Positions 9,520 to 19,925 of a DNA stretch of 64,000 nt are shown here, in pieces. Position numbers and translations under genes: made by a program. The notes under the pieces were generated by a model. It searched no databases and had not been told where the DNA came from. It saw only the letters and a program-made list of their open reading frames with translations. This stretch comes from Acinetobacter sp. WCHA45 (lineage in GTDB: Bacteria > Pseudomonadota > Gammaproteobacteria > Pseudomonadales > Moraxellaceae): assembly GCF_002165255.2 (NCBI RefSeq), contig NZ_CP028561.1:1984001-2048000 (forward strand), given 5' to 3'. Positions within the stretch are counted from its first letter, which is position 1. Every line of letters starts with the position of its first letter.

Positions 9520-9600
9520 ACTACTTTTAAATTCCAAAGAAATAAATTAGAGTAATTACTCTAAATTTGCTTTTGCATAATTTTAACAAGGGATACGCGA

Positions 9601-10134
9601 GTGATTTCGACCAAAGCAGTGAAGCCCACTTTGCAATTTGCCTACGTAAAACTCATGATGGATGTCGTCGGTCGTGGTTTAGTAATGGCAAGCCAAGTGG
9701 ATGACGAAGTACAACAGGAAGTCTCTAAATTTCCAGTTGGCTTTATACTTTCAATGAATGTTTTCCCAAATGGTCCTGCATTTATTGCACGAGTGACCGA
9801 AGAAAAACAATTAGAGCTTTTATCCAACTATAAAGGCAAACCTGATTTAACAATTACCTTCAAACATTTAACTCATGCTTTTCTGGTATTTTCTTTCCAA
9901 GAAAGTACTGCTCAAGCATTTGCCAATGACCGTATGATTGCTGATGGTGATGTTTCAAGTGCCATTCGCTTAGTGCGTTGTTTAAATAAAATGGAAGCGT
10001 TAATTCTACCTAAATTAATTGCCTCACTTGCTGTGAAACGTTATCCAGCTGAATTAACATTCAAAGAAAAATTCACTGGCGCAAAAAATATCTACCTCAA
10101 AGTCGCACAATCATATTTCAAACGGAGCGTATAA
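9601..10134 (+). CDS. SCP2 sterol-binding-domain-like protein
   Basis: 177 residues. The pattern FPVGFILSMNVFPNGPAFIARV followed by PDLTITFKHLTHAFLVFSFQESTAQAFANDRMIADGD resembles the SCP2 lipid-binding fold. Start: GTG 9601, with AAGGGATA upstream. The stop is one base before the start of the iron alcohol dehydrogenase, so the two are translationally adjacent and surely one operon. A role as a lipid or acyl carrier, or in cofactor handling for that enzyme, is inference only. Confidence 0.65.
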   Translation: MISTKAVKPTLQFAYVKLMMDVVGRGLVMASQVDDEVQQEVSKFPVGFILSMNVFPNGPAFIARVTEEKQLELLSNYKGKPDLTITFKHLTHAFLVFSFQESTAQAFANDRMIADGDVSSAIRLVRCLNKMEALILPKLIASLAVKRYPAELTFKEKFTGAKNIYLKVAQSYFKRSV

Positions 10135-10135
10135 C

Positions 10136-11320
10136 ATGGCTAAGCCTTATTACGAATTTTTTTGTCCTGTAAAGGTAATTGCTGGTAATGCTGCGTTAGA
10201 GCACATCCCTTTTGAACTTGCGACTCTTGGTTCAAAACGCCCTATGATCATTACCGATAAAGGCGTACGTGCAAATGGTCTACTCAGCCCAATTGAAGCT
10301 GCTTTTAGCACAACAGATGCTGTAATTGGTGCAATTTTTGATGACGTTCCACCTGATTCAAGTTTGGAAGTAGTACGTGCAGCAGCACAACTGTATCGTG
10401 AAAAAAAATGTGATGCGATTATTGCGATTGGTGGTGGTTCGGTTATTGATACATCGAAAGCAACTAATATTTTAGTTTCAGAAGGTGGCGATGATTTATT
10501 GCAATACTCAGGTGCGCATAACCTACCAAAACCATTAAAACCATTCTTCGTGATTCCGACAACGTCTGGTACAGGTTCTGAAGCAACTATGGTTGCTGTC
10601 GTTTCTGATACGCAAAAAAATGTCAAACTTGCATTTGCTTCTTACTATCTCATGCCACATGCAGCGATTCTTGATCCGCGCATGACACAAACATTGCCAC
10701 CACACCTAACCGCAATGACAGGTATGGATGCACTCACTCACTGTGTTGAAGCTTATACATGCTTAGCAGCGAATCCTTTAAGCGATGCTTATGCAAGTGC
10801 TGGCATCAAGAAAATTAGTGAAAACTTATTCAAAGTTTTAGACAATCCAAGTGATGCACAAGGTCGTTTAGAGCTTGCTCAAGCATCAACTATGGCGGGA
10901 ATCGCATTCTCTAATTCAATGGTTGGTTTAGTACACTCACTTGGTCACGCCTTAGGTGCGGTGGCTCACCTACCACATGGTCTTTGCATGAACTTATTCT
11001 TGCCATATGTGCTTGAATACAACAAAGAAGTCAATGGTGCTAAGATTGGTGAATTATTGCTTCCACTTGCAGGTGCAGATATCTATGCACAGACACCTGC
11101 TCATCTGCGAGCAGAAAAAGCCATTGCAACTATTTTAACCATGCGTGATCGTTTATTCACGCTTACTAAACTTCCACGCACTTTACGTGAAACGGGTAAA
11201 GTGACAGAAGCGCAGTTAGACGAAGTTGCTGAAAAAGCGTTAAATGATGGTTCCATCATTTACAACCCAAAAGAAGCGAATTTAGAAGATCTTCGCGCAA
11301 TTTTGCAAAAAGCATGGTAA
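10136..11320 (+). CDS. Iron-containing alcohol dehydrogenase
   Basis: 394 residues of the group III Fe-ADH family, NAD(P)-dependent oxidoreductases of alcohols and aldehydes. Seen: the nucleotide-binding IAIGGGSVIDTSKA (about 95-110), TTSGTGSEAT, the GMDALTHCVEAY region and the iron-binding HSLGHALGAVAHLPHG with its histidines. The preceding gene ends one base before this ATG. The substrate cannot be told from sequence; members act on ethanol, butanol, 1,3-propanediol and others. A strong terminator follows, closing a two-gene operon. Confidence 0.9.
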   Translation: MAKPYYEFFCPVKVIAGNAALEHIPFELATLGSKRPMIITDKGVRANGLLSPIEAAFSTTDAVIGAIFDDVPPDSSLEVVRAAAQLYREKKCDAIIAIGGGSVIDTSKATNILVSEGGDDLLQYSGAHNLPKPLKPFFVIPTTSGTGSEATMVAVVSDTQKNVKLAFASYYLMPHAAILDPRMTQTLPPHLTAMTGMDALTHCVEAYTCLAANPLSDAYASAGIKKISENLFKVLDNPSDAQGRLELAQASTMAGIAFSNSMVGLVHSLGHALGAVAHLPHGLCMNLFLPYVLEYNKEVNGAKIGELLLPLAGADIYAQTPAHLRAEKAIATILTMRDRLFTLTKLPRTLRETGKVTEAQLDEVAEKALNDGSIIYNPKEANLEDLRAILQKAW

Positions 11321-11350
11321 TTCATTAAGTTAAATAAATAATTTAACTTT

Positions 11351-11385
11351 CAAAGCCCCGATATAATCTCGTTATCGGGGCTTTG
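11351..11385 (+). terminator. Rho-independent terminator
   Basis: CAAAGCCCCGAT / ATCGGGGCTTTG stem, GC-rich at its centre, downstream of the iron alcohol dehydrogenase. The T run is short. Confidence 0.85.
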
Positions 11386-11588
11386 CTATTTTAAATGAAT
11401 CTTTATTCATCTATTTCTTTGGCGAATTGGCAAAAAAATTGCTAAAAGAAGCATAAAAGTACTGACAATTTATAATAAATTACGATAAATTGGCGCACTT
11501 CTTTTTTTTGTAGCAGGGGTCATTTTTGTCTCAAATGACCCTTAAAACCATAGCTGATCTTTGATCAACGATTATGAGGATAACGCCG

Positions 11589-12977
11589 TTGACAAATATT
11601 TCTGGGACTCCATCGGTAGCTAAACTGCAAAAAACGCTAGGTCTCTGGCACATTATCATTATTGGTTTGGCTTATATTCAACCGATGACCTTGTTTGACA
11701 CTTTCGGTCTGGTATCAGAAGAAAGTCATCACCACGTTCCTACCTCTTACATTGTGGCATTGATTGCGATTTTGTTTACATCGCTAAGCTATGGGCACAT
11801 GATTCGCCGTTATCCATCTTCTGGATCGGCTTATACTTACGCTCAAAAATCCATCCATCCCAATGTTGGCTTTATGGTGGGGTGGTCTTCTTGGCTCGAT
11901 TATTTACTATCACCGATGGTCAATATCATCTTGGCGGGAATCTATCTGGATGCCTTATTTCCAAATGTAAACCATTGGGTCTGGGTGATTATCCTGACTG
12001 CCTTTATGACTGGCATCAACTTGCGTGGCGCTCGTTTTGTTGCAAACTTTAATAGCTTGATTGTTTTAGTTCAACTGATCGTCATCGGTGTATTCACCTA
12101 TTTGGTTTATAACAAACTACAAATGGGGTATAACGCAGAAGGTCCAATTACTGCAGAAACACGCTATCAACTTTGGAGCTTACAACCGTTCTGGAATGAG
12201 CTAACCTCTATTGGCGCGTTAATTACAGGTGCGACTTTACTGTGCTTTTCATTTACAGGTTTTGACTCGCTAAGCTCTCTAGCAGAAGAAACTAAAGATA
12301 CTGAAAAGACCTTACCAAAAGCGATTTTCTTGACTGCATTATTCGCAGGTGTAATTTTTATTATCAGCACCTACTTTATGCAAATCTACTTCCCGAATGA
12401 TCCTAAAACTTATTTTGAGGACGTCGCCGCAACCCAGCCTGACATCCTGTTGCTGGTGGGTGGTTCGTTATTCCAGTCCTATGTGCTTGCCTTTGCAATT
12501 GTGACTGTCATGGCATCTGGTATTTCAGCTCATGCTGGCGTATCACGTCTGATGTATGTGATGGGTCGGGACGGTGTGATTAACAAGAAAATCTTCGGCC
12601 ATATTAGTCATAAAACATATACCCCATCTTATAATATTATCATTGTAGGATTGGTCGCATTAAGCGCTGGTTTTATGAGTTTGGATGTTGTGATTTCAAT
12701 GATCAGCTTTGGTGCTTTGATTGCATTTACTTTTGTAAATCTCTCAGTGATTTCTCGCTATGCATTACGTGATGGCCGTACAAAGAATTTCAAAGATATT
12801 TTAAACTTTGTCATCATTCCTCTTTGTGGCTTCCTGAGTGTCTTCGCTATGTGGCTAGAAATTGAAGATACAGCATTAAAATACGGTTTATGGTGGGCAA
12901 TGTTTGGTATTTTATATTTAGGCTATAAAACCAAAGGCTTTAAATATAATGCACCTCAACACAATGAACACGAATAA
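11589..12977 (+). CDS. APC superfamily amino acid/amine permease
   Basis: 462 residues, about twelve transmembrane segments. The N-terminus carries the APC consensus (LGLWHIIIIGLAYIQPMTLFD, TM1), followed by YPSSGSAYTYAQ in TM3 and CFSFTGFDSLSSLAEETKD around TM6, which are typical of the putrescine/amino-acid importer branch (PuuP-like). The substrate is not certain. Start: a TTG at 11589 has ATGAGGA eight bases upstream; the ATG at 11574 lies in that same ribosome binding site and would add five residues. It is a single-gene unit followed by a terminator. Confidence 0.82.
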   Translation: MTNISGTPSVAKLQKTLGLWHIIIIGLAYIQPMTLFDTFGLVSEESHHHVPTSYIVALIAILFTSLSYGHMIRRYPSSGSAYTYAQKSIHPNVGFMVGWSSWLDYLLSPMVNIILAGIYLDALFPNVNHWVWVIILTAFMTGINLRGARFVANFNSLIVLVQLIVIGVFTYLVYNKLQMGYNAEGPITAETRYQLWSLQPFWNELTSIGALITGATLLCFSFTGFDSLSSLAEETKDTEKTLPKAIFLTALFAGVIFIISTYFMQIYFPNDPKTYFEDVAATQPDILLLVGGSLFQSYVLAFAIVTVMASGISAHAGVSRLMYVMGRDGVINKKIFGHISHKTYTPSYNIIIVGLVALSAGFMSLDVVISMISFGALIAFTFVNLSVISRYALRDGRTKNFKDILNFVIIPLCGFLSVFAMWLEIEDTALKYGLWWAMFGILYLGYKTKGFKYNAPQHNEHE

Positions 12978-12991
12978 AATCATCTAAATCT

Positions 12992-13016
12992 AAAAAGGCG
13001 CTAAATGCGCCTTTTT
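12992..13016. terminator. Terminator between permease and flavodoxin genes
   Basis: AAAAAGGCGC / GCGCCTTTTT with a TAAAT loop, positioned between convergent genes and symmetric enough to act in both directions. Confidence 0.88.
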
Positions 13017-13030
13017 ATTAACTCAAAAAC

Positions 13031-13585
13031 TTAGCTATGCAGTTTTTCAACAATTGATTTAACACGTTCCGCATACAGCTTCGCTGTTTCTAAGTCCCCT
13101 GTTGGAATCTCATCTACACTCGCATCAGAAGGTGATTGAACCAGTAAACCAACAGAACCGCCTAAATTATTCACATCTTCGCGTTTTGCGGCTTTGGTAT
13201 TGGCTGGAAGTAAACCTAAACTCACCCAAATACCACCATGCTGAGAAGCTAAGGTTTGTAATTGAATCAACGTCACTTGTTTATCACCATTTAAACTTGC
13301 ACTGTTTGTAAATCTTGCAAAAACTTTATCTTGCCAACCACGTGTGAACCATACCTTTGAGGAAGCATCAGCAAATTTCTTAAATTGCCAAGGTGCTGTT
13401 CCCATGTATGTTGGCGCACCAAATACAATCGCTTGGGCATCATTTAACGTTTGCCAATCTTGTTCTGTAATTTCACCATTCTGATCAATTTCAATTAATG
13501 TAGCATCAATCGGTTGTGCAAAATTTTGTGCAATTACTTTGGTGTGACCATAACCAGAGAAATATACAACTGCAATTTTTGTCAT
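13031..13585 (-). CDS. Flavodoxin/NADPH-dependent FMN reductase family protein
   Basis: 184 residues. The N-terminus KIAVVYFSGYGHTKVIAQNF is the FMN phosphate-binding loop of flavodoxin-like quinone reductases (WrbA type). Then AIVFGAPTYMGTAPWQFKKF gives the second flavin loop, and the TLIQLQTLASQHGGIWVSLG stretch matches the third. It probably reduces quinones or other electron acceptors with NAD(P)H. Start: ATG 13585 behind TTGGATC; the ATG at 13624 falls inside the -10 box of the promoter and is rejected. It is divergent from the HxlR regulator, which is its likely controller. Confidence 0.86.
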   Translation of the reverse strand: MTKIAVVYFSGYGHTKVIAQNFAQPIDATLIEIDQNGEITEQDWQTLNDAQAIVFGAPTYMGTAPWQFKKFADASSKVWFTRGWQDKVFARFTNSASLNGDKQVTLIQLQTLASQHGGIWVSLGLLPANTKAAKREDVNNLGGSVGLLVQSPSDASVDEIPTGDLETAKLYAERVKSIVEKLHS

Positions 13586-13619
13586 GAGATGATCCAAAAT
13601 TTTTAAAAAGTTCAATTTA

Positions 13620-13647
13620 ATCATATATTTTAGAAACTAGGTGTCAA
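13620..13647 (-). promoter_or_regulatory. Strong sigma-70 promoter of the flavodoxin gene
   Basis: On the minus strand: TTGACA (13647-13642), 16-base spacer, TATGAT (13625-13620). These are 6/6 and 5/6 matches to consensus. The predicted start of transcription lies about 28 bases before the ATG at 13585. Confidence 0.75.
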
Positions 13648-13648
13648 T

Positions 13649-13668
13649 TAGTTACCAATCAGTAACTA
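13649..13668. promoter_or_regulatory. Candidate HxlR operator
   Basis: A perfect inverted repeat, TAGTTAC-N6-GTAACTA, lies directly upstream of the -35 box of the flavodoxin promoter and just before the hxlR gene. A direct repeat AACTAGGTGT / AACTAGGTGT (about 13635-13644 and 13664-13673) overlaps it. HxlR regulators commonly bind such sites in the divergent region they share with an oxidoreductase gene. Confidence 0.65.
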
Positions 13669-13702
13669 GGTGTGCTAAATGAATAAATTAAGGGTTAAAA
13701 AC

Positions 13703-14074
13703 ATGAATCAGGCATTAAAATATAATATTTATCAACAACATTGCCCTGCCCGATTATTTTTTGAAAAAATTGCAGATAAATGGGTTTTGTTGATCATCAA
13801 TATACTTGCAAGAGAAACTCAGCATTTTAATTTACTCAAAAAGAGTATTCAGGGTATTTCCCCAAAAGTACTTTCACAAAAATTAAAAATGTTAGAACGA
13901 GATGGATTTATTGCAAGACAAGTACAAGATACTGCACCCATTCGTGTTGATTACTCATTAACCCCACTCGGCTTAGAAGTCGCAAAAATGGCATATCAAT
14001 TGAAAGACTGGGCAGAGAGTAATATTGAACAAGTTATTTATGCACAGCAACGTTTTGATGCAATACAAGAATAG
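13703..14074 (+). CDS. HxlR family transcriptional regulator
   Basis: About 123 residues, a winged-helix regulator. Seen: the N-terminal Cys-Pro (HCPARLFFEKIADKWVLLII), the wing-helix segment HFNLLKKSIQGISPKVLSQKLKMLERDGFI, and YSLTPLGLEV. Many HxlR proteins sense electrophiles or oxidants through an N-terminal cysteine such as the one seen here at about residue 14. Start: ATG 13703 has AAGGG eight bases upstream; ATG 13679 (eight residues longer, AGG upstream) is also possible. It is divergent from the flavodoxin gene and 27 bases before a VOC gene, which is probably in its operon. Confidence 0.85.
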   Translation: MNQALKYNIYQQHCPARLFFEKIADKWVLLIINILARETQHFNLLKKSIQGISPKVLSQKLKMLERDGFIARQVQDTAPIRVDYSLTPLGLEVAKMAYQLKDWAESNIEQVIYAQQRFDAIQE

Positions 14075-14101
14075 TAATTCTAATCATTCAGTGAGGTATG
14101 T

Positions 14102-14482
14102 ATGTATCCACAGCCTTTAATTGCGGTAGCTGATATCGAAAAAACCAGTCAGTGGTATCAAACAATACTTGGTTTAGAAAGCGGACATGGTGGCAGAGAA
14201 TATGAACAATTGTTGTTTGAGCAGCATGTGGTGTTACAACTGCACCAATGGCAAGTGCATGATCACTCACATATCGGTGCCCCCAAACGGCTGATTGGAA
14301 ATGGGGTTTTATTGTGGTTTGAAAGCAAGCGATTTGATGAGATTGTTCAAAAATTACAAACTCATCAAATCGAAATTTTAGAAGGACCAAAATACAACTC
14401 TAACGCACACCATCGAGAGATTTGGTTTAAAGATCTGAATGGTTATATCTTAGTTGTTGCAAGCCCCTATGGTGATCTCTAA
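14102..14482 (+). CDS. VOC (glyoxalase/bleomycin-resistance fold) protein
   Basis: 126 residues. The layout LIAVADIEKTSQWYQTILGLE, then RLIGNGVLLWFESKRFDEIVQKL, and the end REIWFKDLNGYILVVASP are the repeated beta-alpha-beta modules of the vicinal oxygen chelate fold, with the terminal metal-ligand-type FKDLNGY motif. Substrate unknown. Start: ATG 14102 with GAGG five bases upstream; an overlapping ATG at 14098 is in another frame. It follows the HxlR gene closely, consistent with an electrophile or oxidant response group together with the flavodoxin. Confidence 0.82.
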   Translation: MYPQPLIAVADIEKTSQWYQTILGLESGHGGREYEQLLFEQHVVLQLHQWQVHDHSHIGAPKRLIGNGVLLWFESKRFDEIVQKLQTHQIEILEGPKYNSNAHHREIWFKDLNGYILVVASPYGDL

Positions 14483-14491
14483 CCCAAGAAA

Positions 14492-14962
14492 TTAAAGTTG
14501 TTTAAAACCCTGTTGTCTCCACGCTTCATAGACAATCACGGCGGTTGCGTTAGAGAGGTTTAAACTTCTTGAATTTTCAGCCATTGGCAGACGAATCCAT
14601 TGCTCTTGTGGGAACATTAAACGCACTTGTTCAGGTAAACCACGAGTTTCAGGCCCCATCAACAAAGCAACTGGACGATTTAAATCCACTGTATGCGGTG
14701 TCGCTGTACCTTTAGTGGTCAGTGGAAAAACATGCTCAACACCTTTGGTTTTTAAATCGGCAAGACAGAGTTCGATATTGTCCCAAATTTGCATTCTTGC
14801 CCATTCGTGGTAATCCAAACCTGCTCGCTTCAATTTCTTATCGTCTAGTTCGAAACCTAAAGGTCTCACTAAATGCAATTGAGCACCTGTATTGGCACAC
14901 AAACGAATAATATTACCTGTGTTTGCAGGTATTTCTGGTTCGTATAGGACAACATGAATCAC
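14492..14962 (-). CDS. trmL: tRNA (cytidine(34)-2'-O)-methyltransferase TrmL
   Basis: 156 residues, a minimal SPOUT methyltransferase that 2'-O-methylates the wobble nucleotide of tRNA-Leu isoacceptors. Seen: N-terminal [20 protein letters not shown], central [12 protein letters not shown], and the C-terminal knot [28 protein letters not shown]. Length matches the family. The start is a GTG at 14962 (VLYEPEIP follows), with a weak site upstream. Convergent with the VOC gene, 9 bases apart. Confidence 0.93.
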   Translation of the reverse strand: MIHVVLYEPEIPANTGNIIRLCANTGAQLHLVRPLGFELDDKKLKRAGLDYHEWARMQIWDNIELCLADLKTKGVEHVFPLTTKGTATPHTVDLNRPVALLMGPETRGLPEQVRLMFPQEQWIRLPMAENSRSLNLSNATAVIVYEAWRQQGFKQL

Positions 14963-15041
14963 AAATTTTCTCTACTATTCAAATTCTCCAAATCTATTTA
15001 TTCAATAGATCTGGAATGACGACAACGCCATAAAGGAAATT

Positions 15042-16415
15042 TTATTGCCATTTTAACTGTTCACGCAGACTGACTACTTCACCAATAATGGTTAAAGTCG
15101 GTGCTACGATATGATGCTCAGATACTTTGGTCGCTATATCCGCTAAAGTTCCAACCACCACATTTTGATCTGGCGTAGTACCTTTGGAAATAAGCGCAAC
15201 TGGCATATTTGGACGCTGACCGTGAGCAATCAGTTGCTCACAAATGCGTTCTAAACCGACTAAGCCCATGTATAACACCAAAGTTTGGTTTTCATACACT
15301 AGCTCATTCCAAGGAAGTTCTGGTGATCCCTCTTTAAGGTGTCCTGTTAAAAAACGTACGCTTTGTGCGTAATCACGATGCGTGAGTGGAATACCTGCAT
15401 AAGCAGAACACCCTGACGCCGCTGTAATCCCCGGCACAACTTGAAATGTAACATCAGCTTCAACTAATTCTTGAATCTCTTCGCCACCACGCCCAAAAAT
15501 AAATGGATCACCACCTTTTAAGCGGCAAACACGCTTACCCTTTTGTGCATATTCAACCAACAAAGCATTAATACCATCTTGTGGGACTGAATGATTAGAA
15601 CGTGCTTTACCTACATAAATCTTTTCAGCATCACGGCGGCACAATTCTAAGATCGGTGCAGAGACCAAACGATCATAAATCACCACATCAGCTTGTTGCA
15701 TCAAACGTAATGCTTTTAGAGTCAGCAACTCTGGATCACCGGGACCCGCACCCACTAAATAGACTTCACCTTTCGGTGCAGTCCATTCTGTTAAGGCTTG
15801 TTCAATTAAATTATTTGCCACCTCAAGATTGTCATTAAAGACTTGTTCTTTTAGTGGGCTTGCGTATAAGTTTTCCCAAAAAATACGACGCTCATCTGGA
15901 TTGGTAATTTTTTCTTTCACCTGTTTACGCCATTGACCAGAAAACTCAGCTAATTTACCCATACCATGTGGAATAGAACTTTCTAACTGTGTACGAATTT
16001 GACGTGATAAAACAGGCGAAGCTCCATTTGAAGCCACAGAAATAACGAGTGGTGACCGATCAATAATTGCAGGCACCATAAAACGACAATTTGGAATATC
16101 ATCCACGCTATTGACGAGAAGATTACGTATCTCACATTGCTCAAAGACAGCTTTATTCACATCAGGCTGATCTGTCGCTGCAATCACTAGGCGATAAGGC
16201 GTTGCTAAAATATTTACTGAAAAAGGAGCCTGGATATATTGACCCAGTGACTTCTCAACTAATTCTTGCAAATCAGGCTCAATCTCTGGTGCAATCACAT
16301 CAATAATTGCACCAGCTTTGACTAACAAGTTTGCTTTGCGGTAGGCAATATGCCCACCACCCACAATCAGGCAACGTTGCTGCTGCAACTTTAAAGAGAT
16401 TGGGAAAATTTCCAC
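15042..16415 (-). CDS. cysG: Siroheme synthase CysG (trifunctional)
   Basis: 457 residues, a fusion of two parts. The N-terminal ~210 residues are the NAD-dependent precorrin-2 dehydrogenase/ferrochelatase, with CLIVGGGHIAYRKANLL and SVDDIPNCRFMVPAI. From about residue 217 comes the SAM-dependent uroporphyrinogen-III methyltransferase: VYLVGAGPGDPELLTLKAL, CRLKGGDPFIFGRGGEE and PGITAASGCSAYAGIPLTHRD. Together they make siroheme for sulfite and nitrite reductases. Start: GTG 16415 with AGG six bases upstream. It lies 67 bases downstream of serS on the same strand. Confidence 0.94.
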   Translation of the reverse strand: MEIFPISLKLQQQRCLIVGGGHIAYRKANLLVKAGAIIDVIAPEIEPDLQELVEKSLGQYIQAPFSVNILATPYRLVIAATDQPDVNKAVFEQCEIRNLLVNSVDDIPNCRFMVPAIIDRSPLVISVASNGASPVLSRQIRTQLESSIPHGMGKLAEFSGQWRKQVKEKITNPDERRIFWENLYASPLKEQVFNDNLEVANNLIEQALTEWTAPKGEVYLVGAGPGDPELLTLKALRLMQQADVVIYDRLVSAPILELCRRDAEKIYVGKARSNHSVPQDGINALLVEYAQKGKRVCRLKGGDPFIFGRGGEEIQELVEADVTFQVVPGITAASGCSAYAGIPLTHRDYAQSVRFLTGHLKEGSPELPWNELVYENQTLVLYMGLVGLERICEQLIAHGQRPNMPVALISKGTTPDQNVVVGTLADIATKVSEHHIVAPTLTIIGEVVSLREQLKWQ

Positions 16416-16482
16416 GATACGCCTCTATATTTTTTAGATCTGATTGAGCTAAAGCAAAAACTATGCACAAATTCGATGCATT

Positions 16483-17760
<1,278 letters not shown>

Positions 17761-17871
17761 TCATGAATAGAGAAAAAACTGGCTATAGTGTAAGGCTTTA
17801 ACCTAAAAAAATACAGCGATTGGCAATAAACTATCAGCATCTATAAACAATGTTTAGATGCTGACTAACAA

Positions 17872-18636
17872 CTAATTTGGCTCTTTCGGTAAGCTTGGTA
17901 AATATTCAGACTTGATAAATTTTTTGGCTGAATAATACGGTAAAGTTAATTCGCTCATCCCTTCTGCATAAGAGGCCAACTCATACAATGGATAGACGAA
18001 CACGATCCCATTGACTCCATAATAAAAATTATCACTGACTTGCAATTGATCTTTCTTAATTTGGTGATCATCTAACCAGTTTTGATTAGCAGCATATAAC
18101 TCATCACGAAGTTTTTGATTCATTTCGGGTTTAATTAATTCACTTACAGTAATGTGTTTTTTATTGGACAAGTCAAAATTGACAAATTCTTGATGTGACA
18201 TACCATGCGCAGCACCAGCTGAGTATGAATAAGTCTGAATTGCGAAAGTCGCCAAATTATAATTTTGCCCTACAAAACGTACATAGGTACTACTTTCACT
18301 GAGTGATGGTTCACCAGCAGCGACTTTTACCTTTTGATCAGCTAAGTTCGAAAATGCATTCGGCTCAGCTTTTTTCATACGATTGAGAAAATATTCATCA
18401 ATCCATTTTTGATTGGTTTCAACATTTTGTAAATCATAATTGGTACAACCATCTTCTAAACAGACTTTTTGTTTGGGTATTTTGACTGCAATAACTTTCG
18501 CTTGAATGAGTGGAATATCCACTTTGTCCTTTCCATTAGTTGTATCTTTTTTAGGTTGGCAACCTGTTAATGCAATAACTGTCAGGCTAGGAAGAAGCGG
18601 AATAATTTTTGATAATTGTGTAAAGTTCATCATCAT
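17872..18636 (-). CDS. Lipoprotein with RsiV/DUF3298-like domain
   Basis: 254 residues with a lipoprotein signal: hydrophobic stretch then lipobox ALTGC. The mature part has TYSYSAGAAHGMSHQEFVNFDL and ITVSELIKPE, followed by VSDNFYYGVNGIVFVYPLYELASYAEG, which is the DUF3298/RsiV pattern (AHG...F..D, then a Y-A-x-G loop). In Bacillus RsiV this domain binds lysozyme; in Gram-negative lipoproteins its function is not known. Single gene downstream of lolA on the same strand. Confidence 0.75.
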   Translation of the reverse strand: MMMNFTQLSKIIPLLPSLTVIALTGCQPKKDTTNGKDKVDIPLIQAKVIAVKIPKQKVCLEDGCTNYDLQNVETNQKWIDEYFLNRMKKAEPNAFSNLADQKVKVAAGEPSLSESSTYVRFVGQNYNLATFAIQTYSYSAGAAHGMSHQEFVNFDLSNKKHITVSELIKPEMNQKLRDELYAANQNWLDDHQIKKDQLQVSDNFYYGVNGIVFVYPLYELASYAEGMSELTLPYYSAKKFIKSEYLPSLPKEPN

Positions 18637-18712
18637 GTAAGTCTCTGATGTTTTTCTTCACTATACAAAGCCTTGCCTATAGATGAAATTAAGAAATGTA
18701 TCTACATTTCAG

Positions 18713-18745
18713 CTCAAAGAGCCACAGTAATTGCAGCTCTTTGAG
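18713..18745. terminator. Hairpin downstream of lolA
   Basis: A perfect 10-bp inverted repeat CTCAAAGAGC / GCTCTTTGAG around a 13-base loop lies 12 bases past the lolA stop. There is no T run, so it could be a weak terminator or an mRNA 3' stabiliser. Confidence 0.5.
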
Positions 18746-18756
18746 TATTTAGAATA

Positions 18757-19455
18757 TTACTGATCAATAATATCCGTACCTTTCGGTGGCGTGAAATTAA
18801 ATACTGATGCAGGAATAGTTGGATTAACTTTTACATTAGTAAAGCGAACATTCGTTGTTTGACCTAAAGAATCTTGTAAGACCATCAAGTTAGGTGCCTT
18901 ATTTGCACCAAAACTAATCGTTAAACTTTGAAATGCTCCATCCTCTTGTTTTGGATACAAAGTATAATAAAGCTTACTACGATTAGGCTGCGTTACTCTG
19001 TAAGATTGCATAATCTGATTGGTATTCCCTGACAGTAAAAGCGCTGGGGTATTGGCAATTTGATCATCCAAGCTTTGACGTACTGCTTGTTGAAGATCAG
19101 GATCATAAATCCAGACGACTTTACCTGTAGTCACAATCGTTTGTTTAGCAGGACTTGTGGTTTCCCAATAAAACTTTCCAGGTCGTTCAACTTTCATTGA
19201 ACCTTTAAAAGTCTGGTTCATATGTTGTGCAGTTAAACCTTTTTTCTGAACTGCTTTATTACTCGCAGCTACTTTGGTACTTTGTTCAAAATCTGCTGTG
19301 AATCTTTGTAAGCCAGAGAGTTGTTGAACCAAACTATTCGTCGCCTGCTGAGTCGATGCAGCCACAGGTGCAGCAAATACCTGACTACTCACAACAGGAG
19401 CAAGTGTAGCTACACTTAAAGTTGTTGCATAAGCGATTTTTTTTACGAAATTCAT
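18757..19455 (-). CDS. lolA: Outer-membrane lipoprotein carrier LolA
   Basis: Periplasmic chaperone that takes lipoproteins from the LolCDE exporter to LolB. The 232-residue precursor has a signal peptide ending around VFAAP. The mature domain shows LSGLQRFTADFEQ, GSMKVERPGKFYWETTSPAKQTIVTTGKVVWIYDPDLQQAVRQ and DIIDQ at the C-terminus, as in LolA. An insertion of about 20 residues (AASNKAVQKKGLTAQHMNQT) sits between the first two beta strands and makes the protein slightly longer than the enterobacterial form. Confidence 0.92.
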   Translation of the reverse strand: MNFVKKIAYATTLSVATLAPVVSSQVFAAPVAASTQQATNSLVQQLSGLQRFTADFEQSTKVAASNKAVQKKGLTAQHMNQTFKGSMKVERPGKFYWETTSPAKQTIVTTGKVVWIYDPDLQQAVRQSLDDQIANTPALLLSGNTNQIMQSYRVTQPNRSKLYYTLYPKQEDGAFQSLTISFGANKAPNLMVLQDSLGQTTNVRFTNVKVNPTIPASVFNFTPPKGTDIIDQ

Positions 19456-19611
19456 AAAATGAACCTTCTATCAGATTTTTACTGTTATGACGACATCTTA
19501 CTGTTTTTGATCATTTAAAAAATGAAGAAAAGCATTGGTTTTGTGTAATTCGTGTCGCAAAGGTCTGCATTATGTATGAAGTTACAGCCTTTATGTAGAA
19601 ATTGTAAATAT

Positions 19612-19640
19612 AAAAAAACCCGCTAAAAGCGGGTTTTTTT
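19612..19640. terminator. Terminator of rplU-rpmA
   Basis: AAAAAAACCCGCT / AGCGGGTTTTTTT stem with a short AAA loop. It closes the ribosomal operon on the minus strand. Confidence 0.93.
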
Positions 19641-19653
19641 GAACCATTAAAGC

Positions 19654-19908
19654 TTAAGCTTCAACAGTTACATAGCGACGGCCAAATTGACCTTTCACTT
19701 CAAATTTTACTACGCCGTCAGCAGTAGCAAATAAAGTATGGTCACGACCCATACCAACATTTGCACCAGCGTGGAATTCTGTACCACGTTGACGAACGAT
19801 GATGTTACCAGCAGTTACAGTTTGACCACCGTAAACTTTAACACCTAACATCTTAGGATTCGAATCACGACCGTTCTTCGTCGATCCACCGGCTTTTTTA
19901 GTTGCCAT
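19654..19908 (-). CDS. rpmA: 50S ribosomal protein L27
   Basis: 84 residues. The N-terminus [17 protein letters not shown] and the [21 protein letters not shown] core are L27. The N-terminal tail reaches into the peptidyl transferase centre. It lies 17 bases downstream of rplU on the same strand, the universal L21-L27 arrangement, with GGAG just before the ATG. Confidence 0.98.
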   Translation of the reverse strand: MATKKAGGSTKNGRDSNPKMLGVKVYGGQTVTAGNIIVRQRGTEFHAGANVGMGRDHTLFATADGVVKFEVKGQFGRRYVTVEA

Positions 19909-19925
19909 GTCTATTTACTCCTGAG

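Noticed and set aside
10150..10626. 158-residue minus-strand frame inside the iron alcohol dehydrogenase gene
   Set aside because: It lies wholly antisense to an intact conserved enzyme, has no ribosome binding site and no family features.
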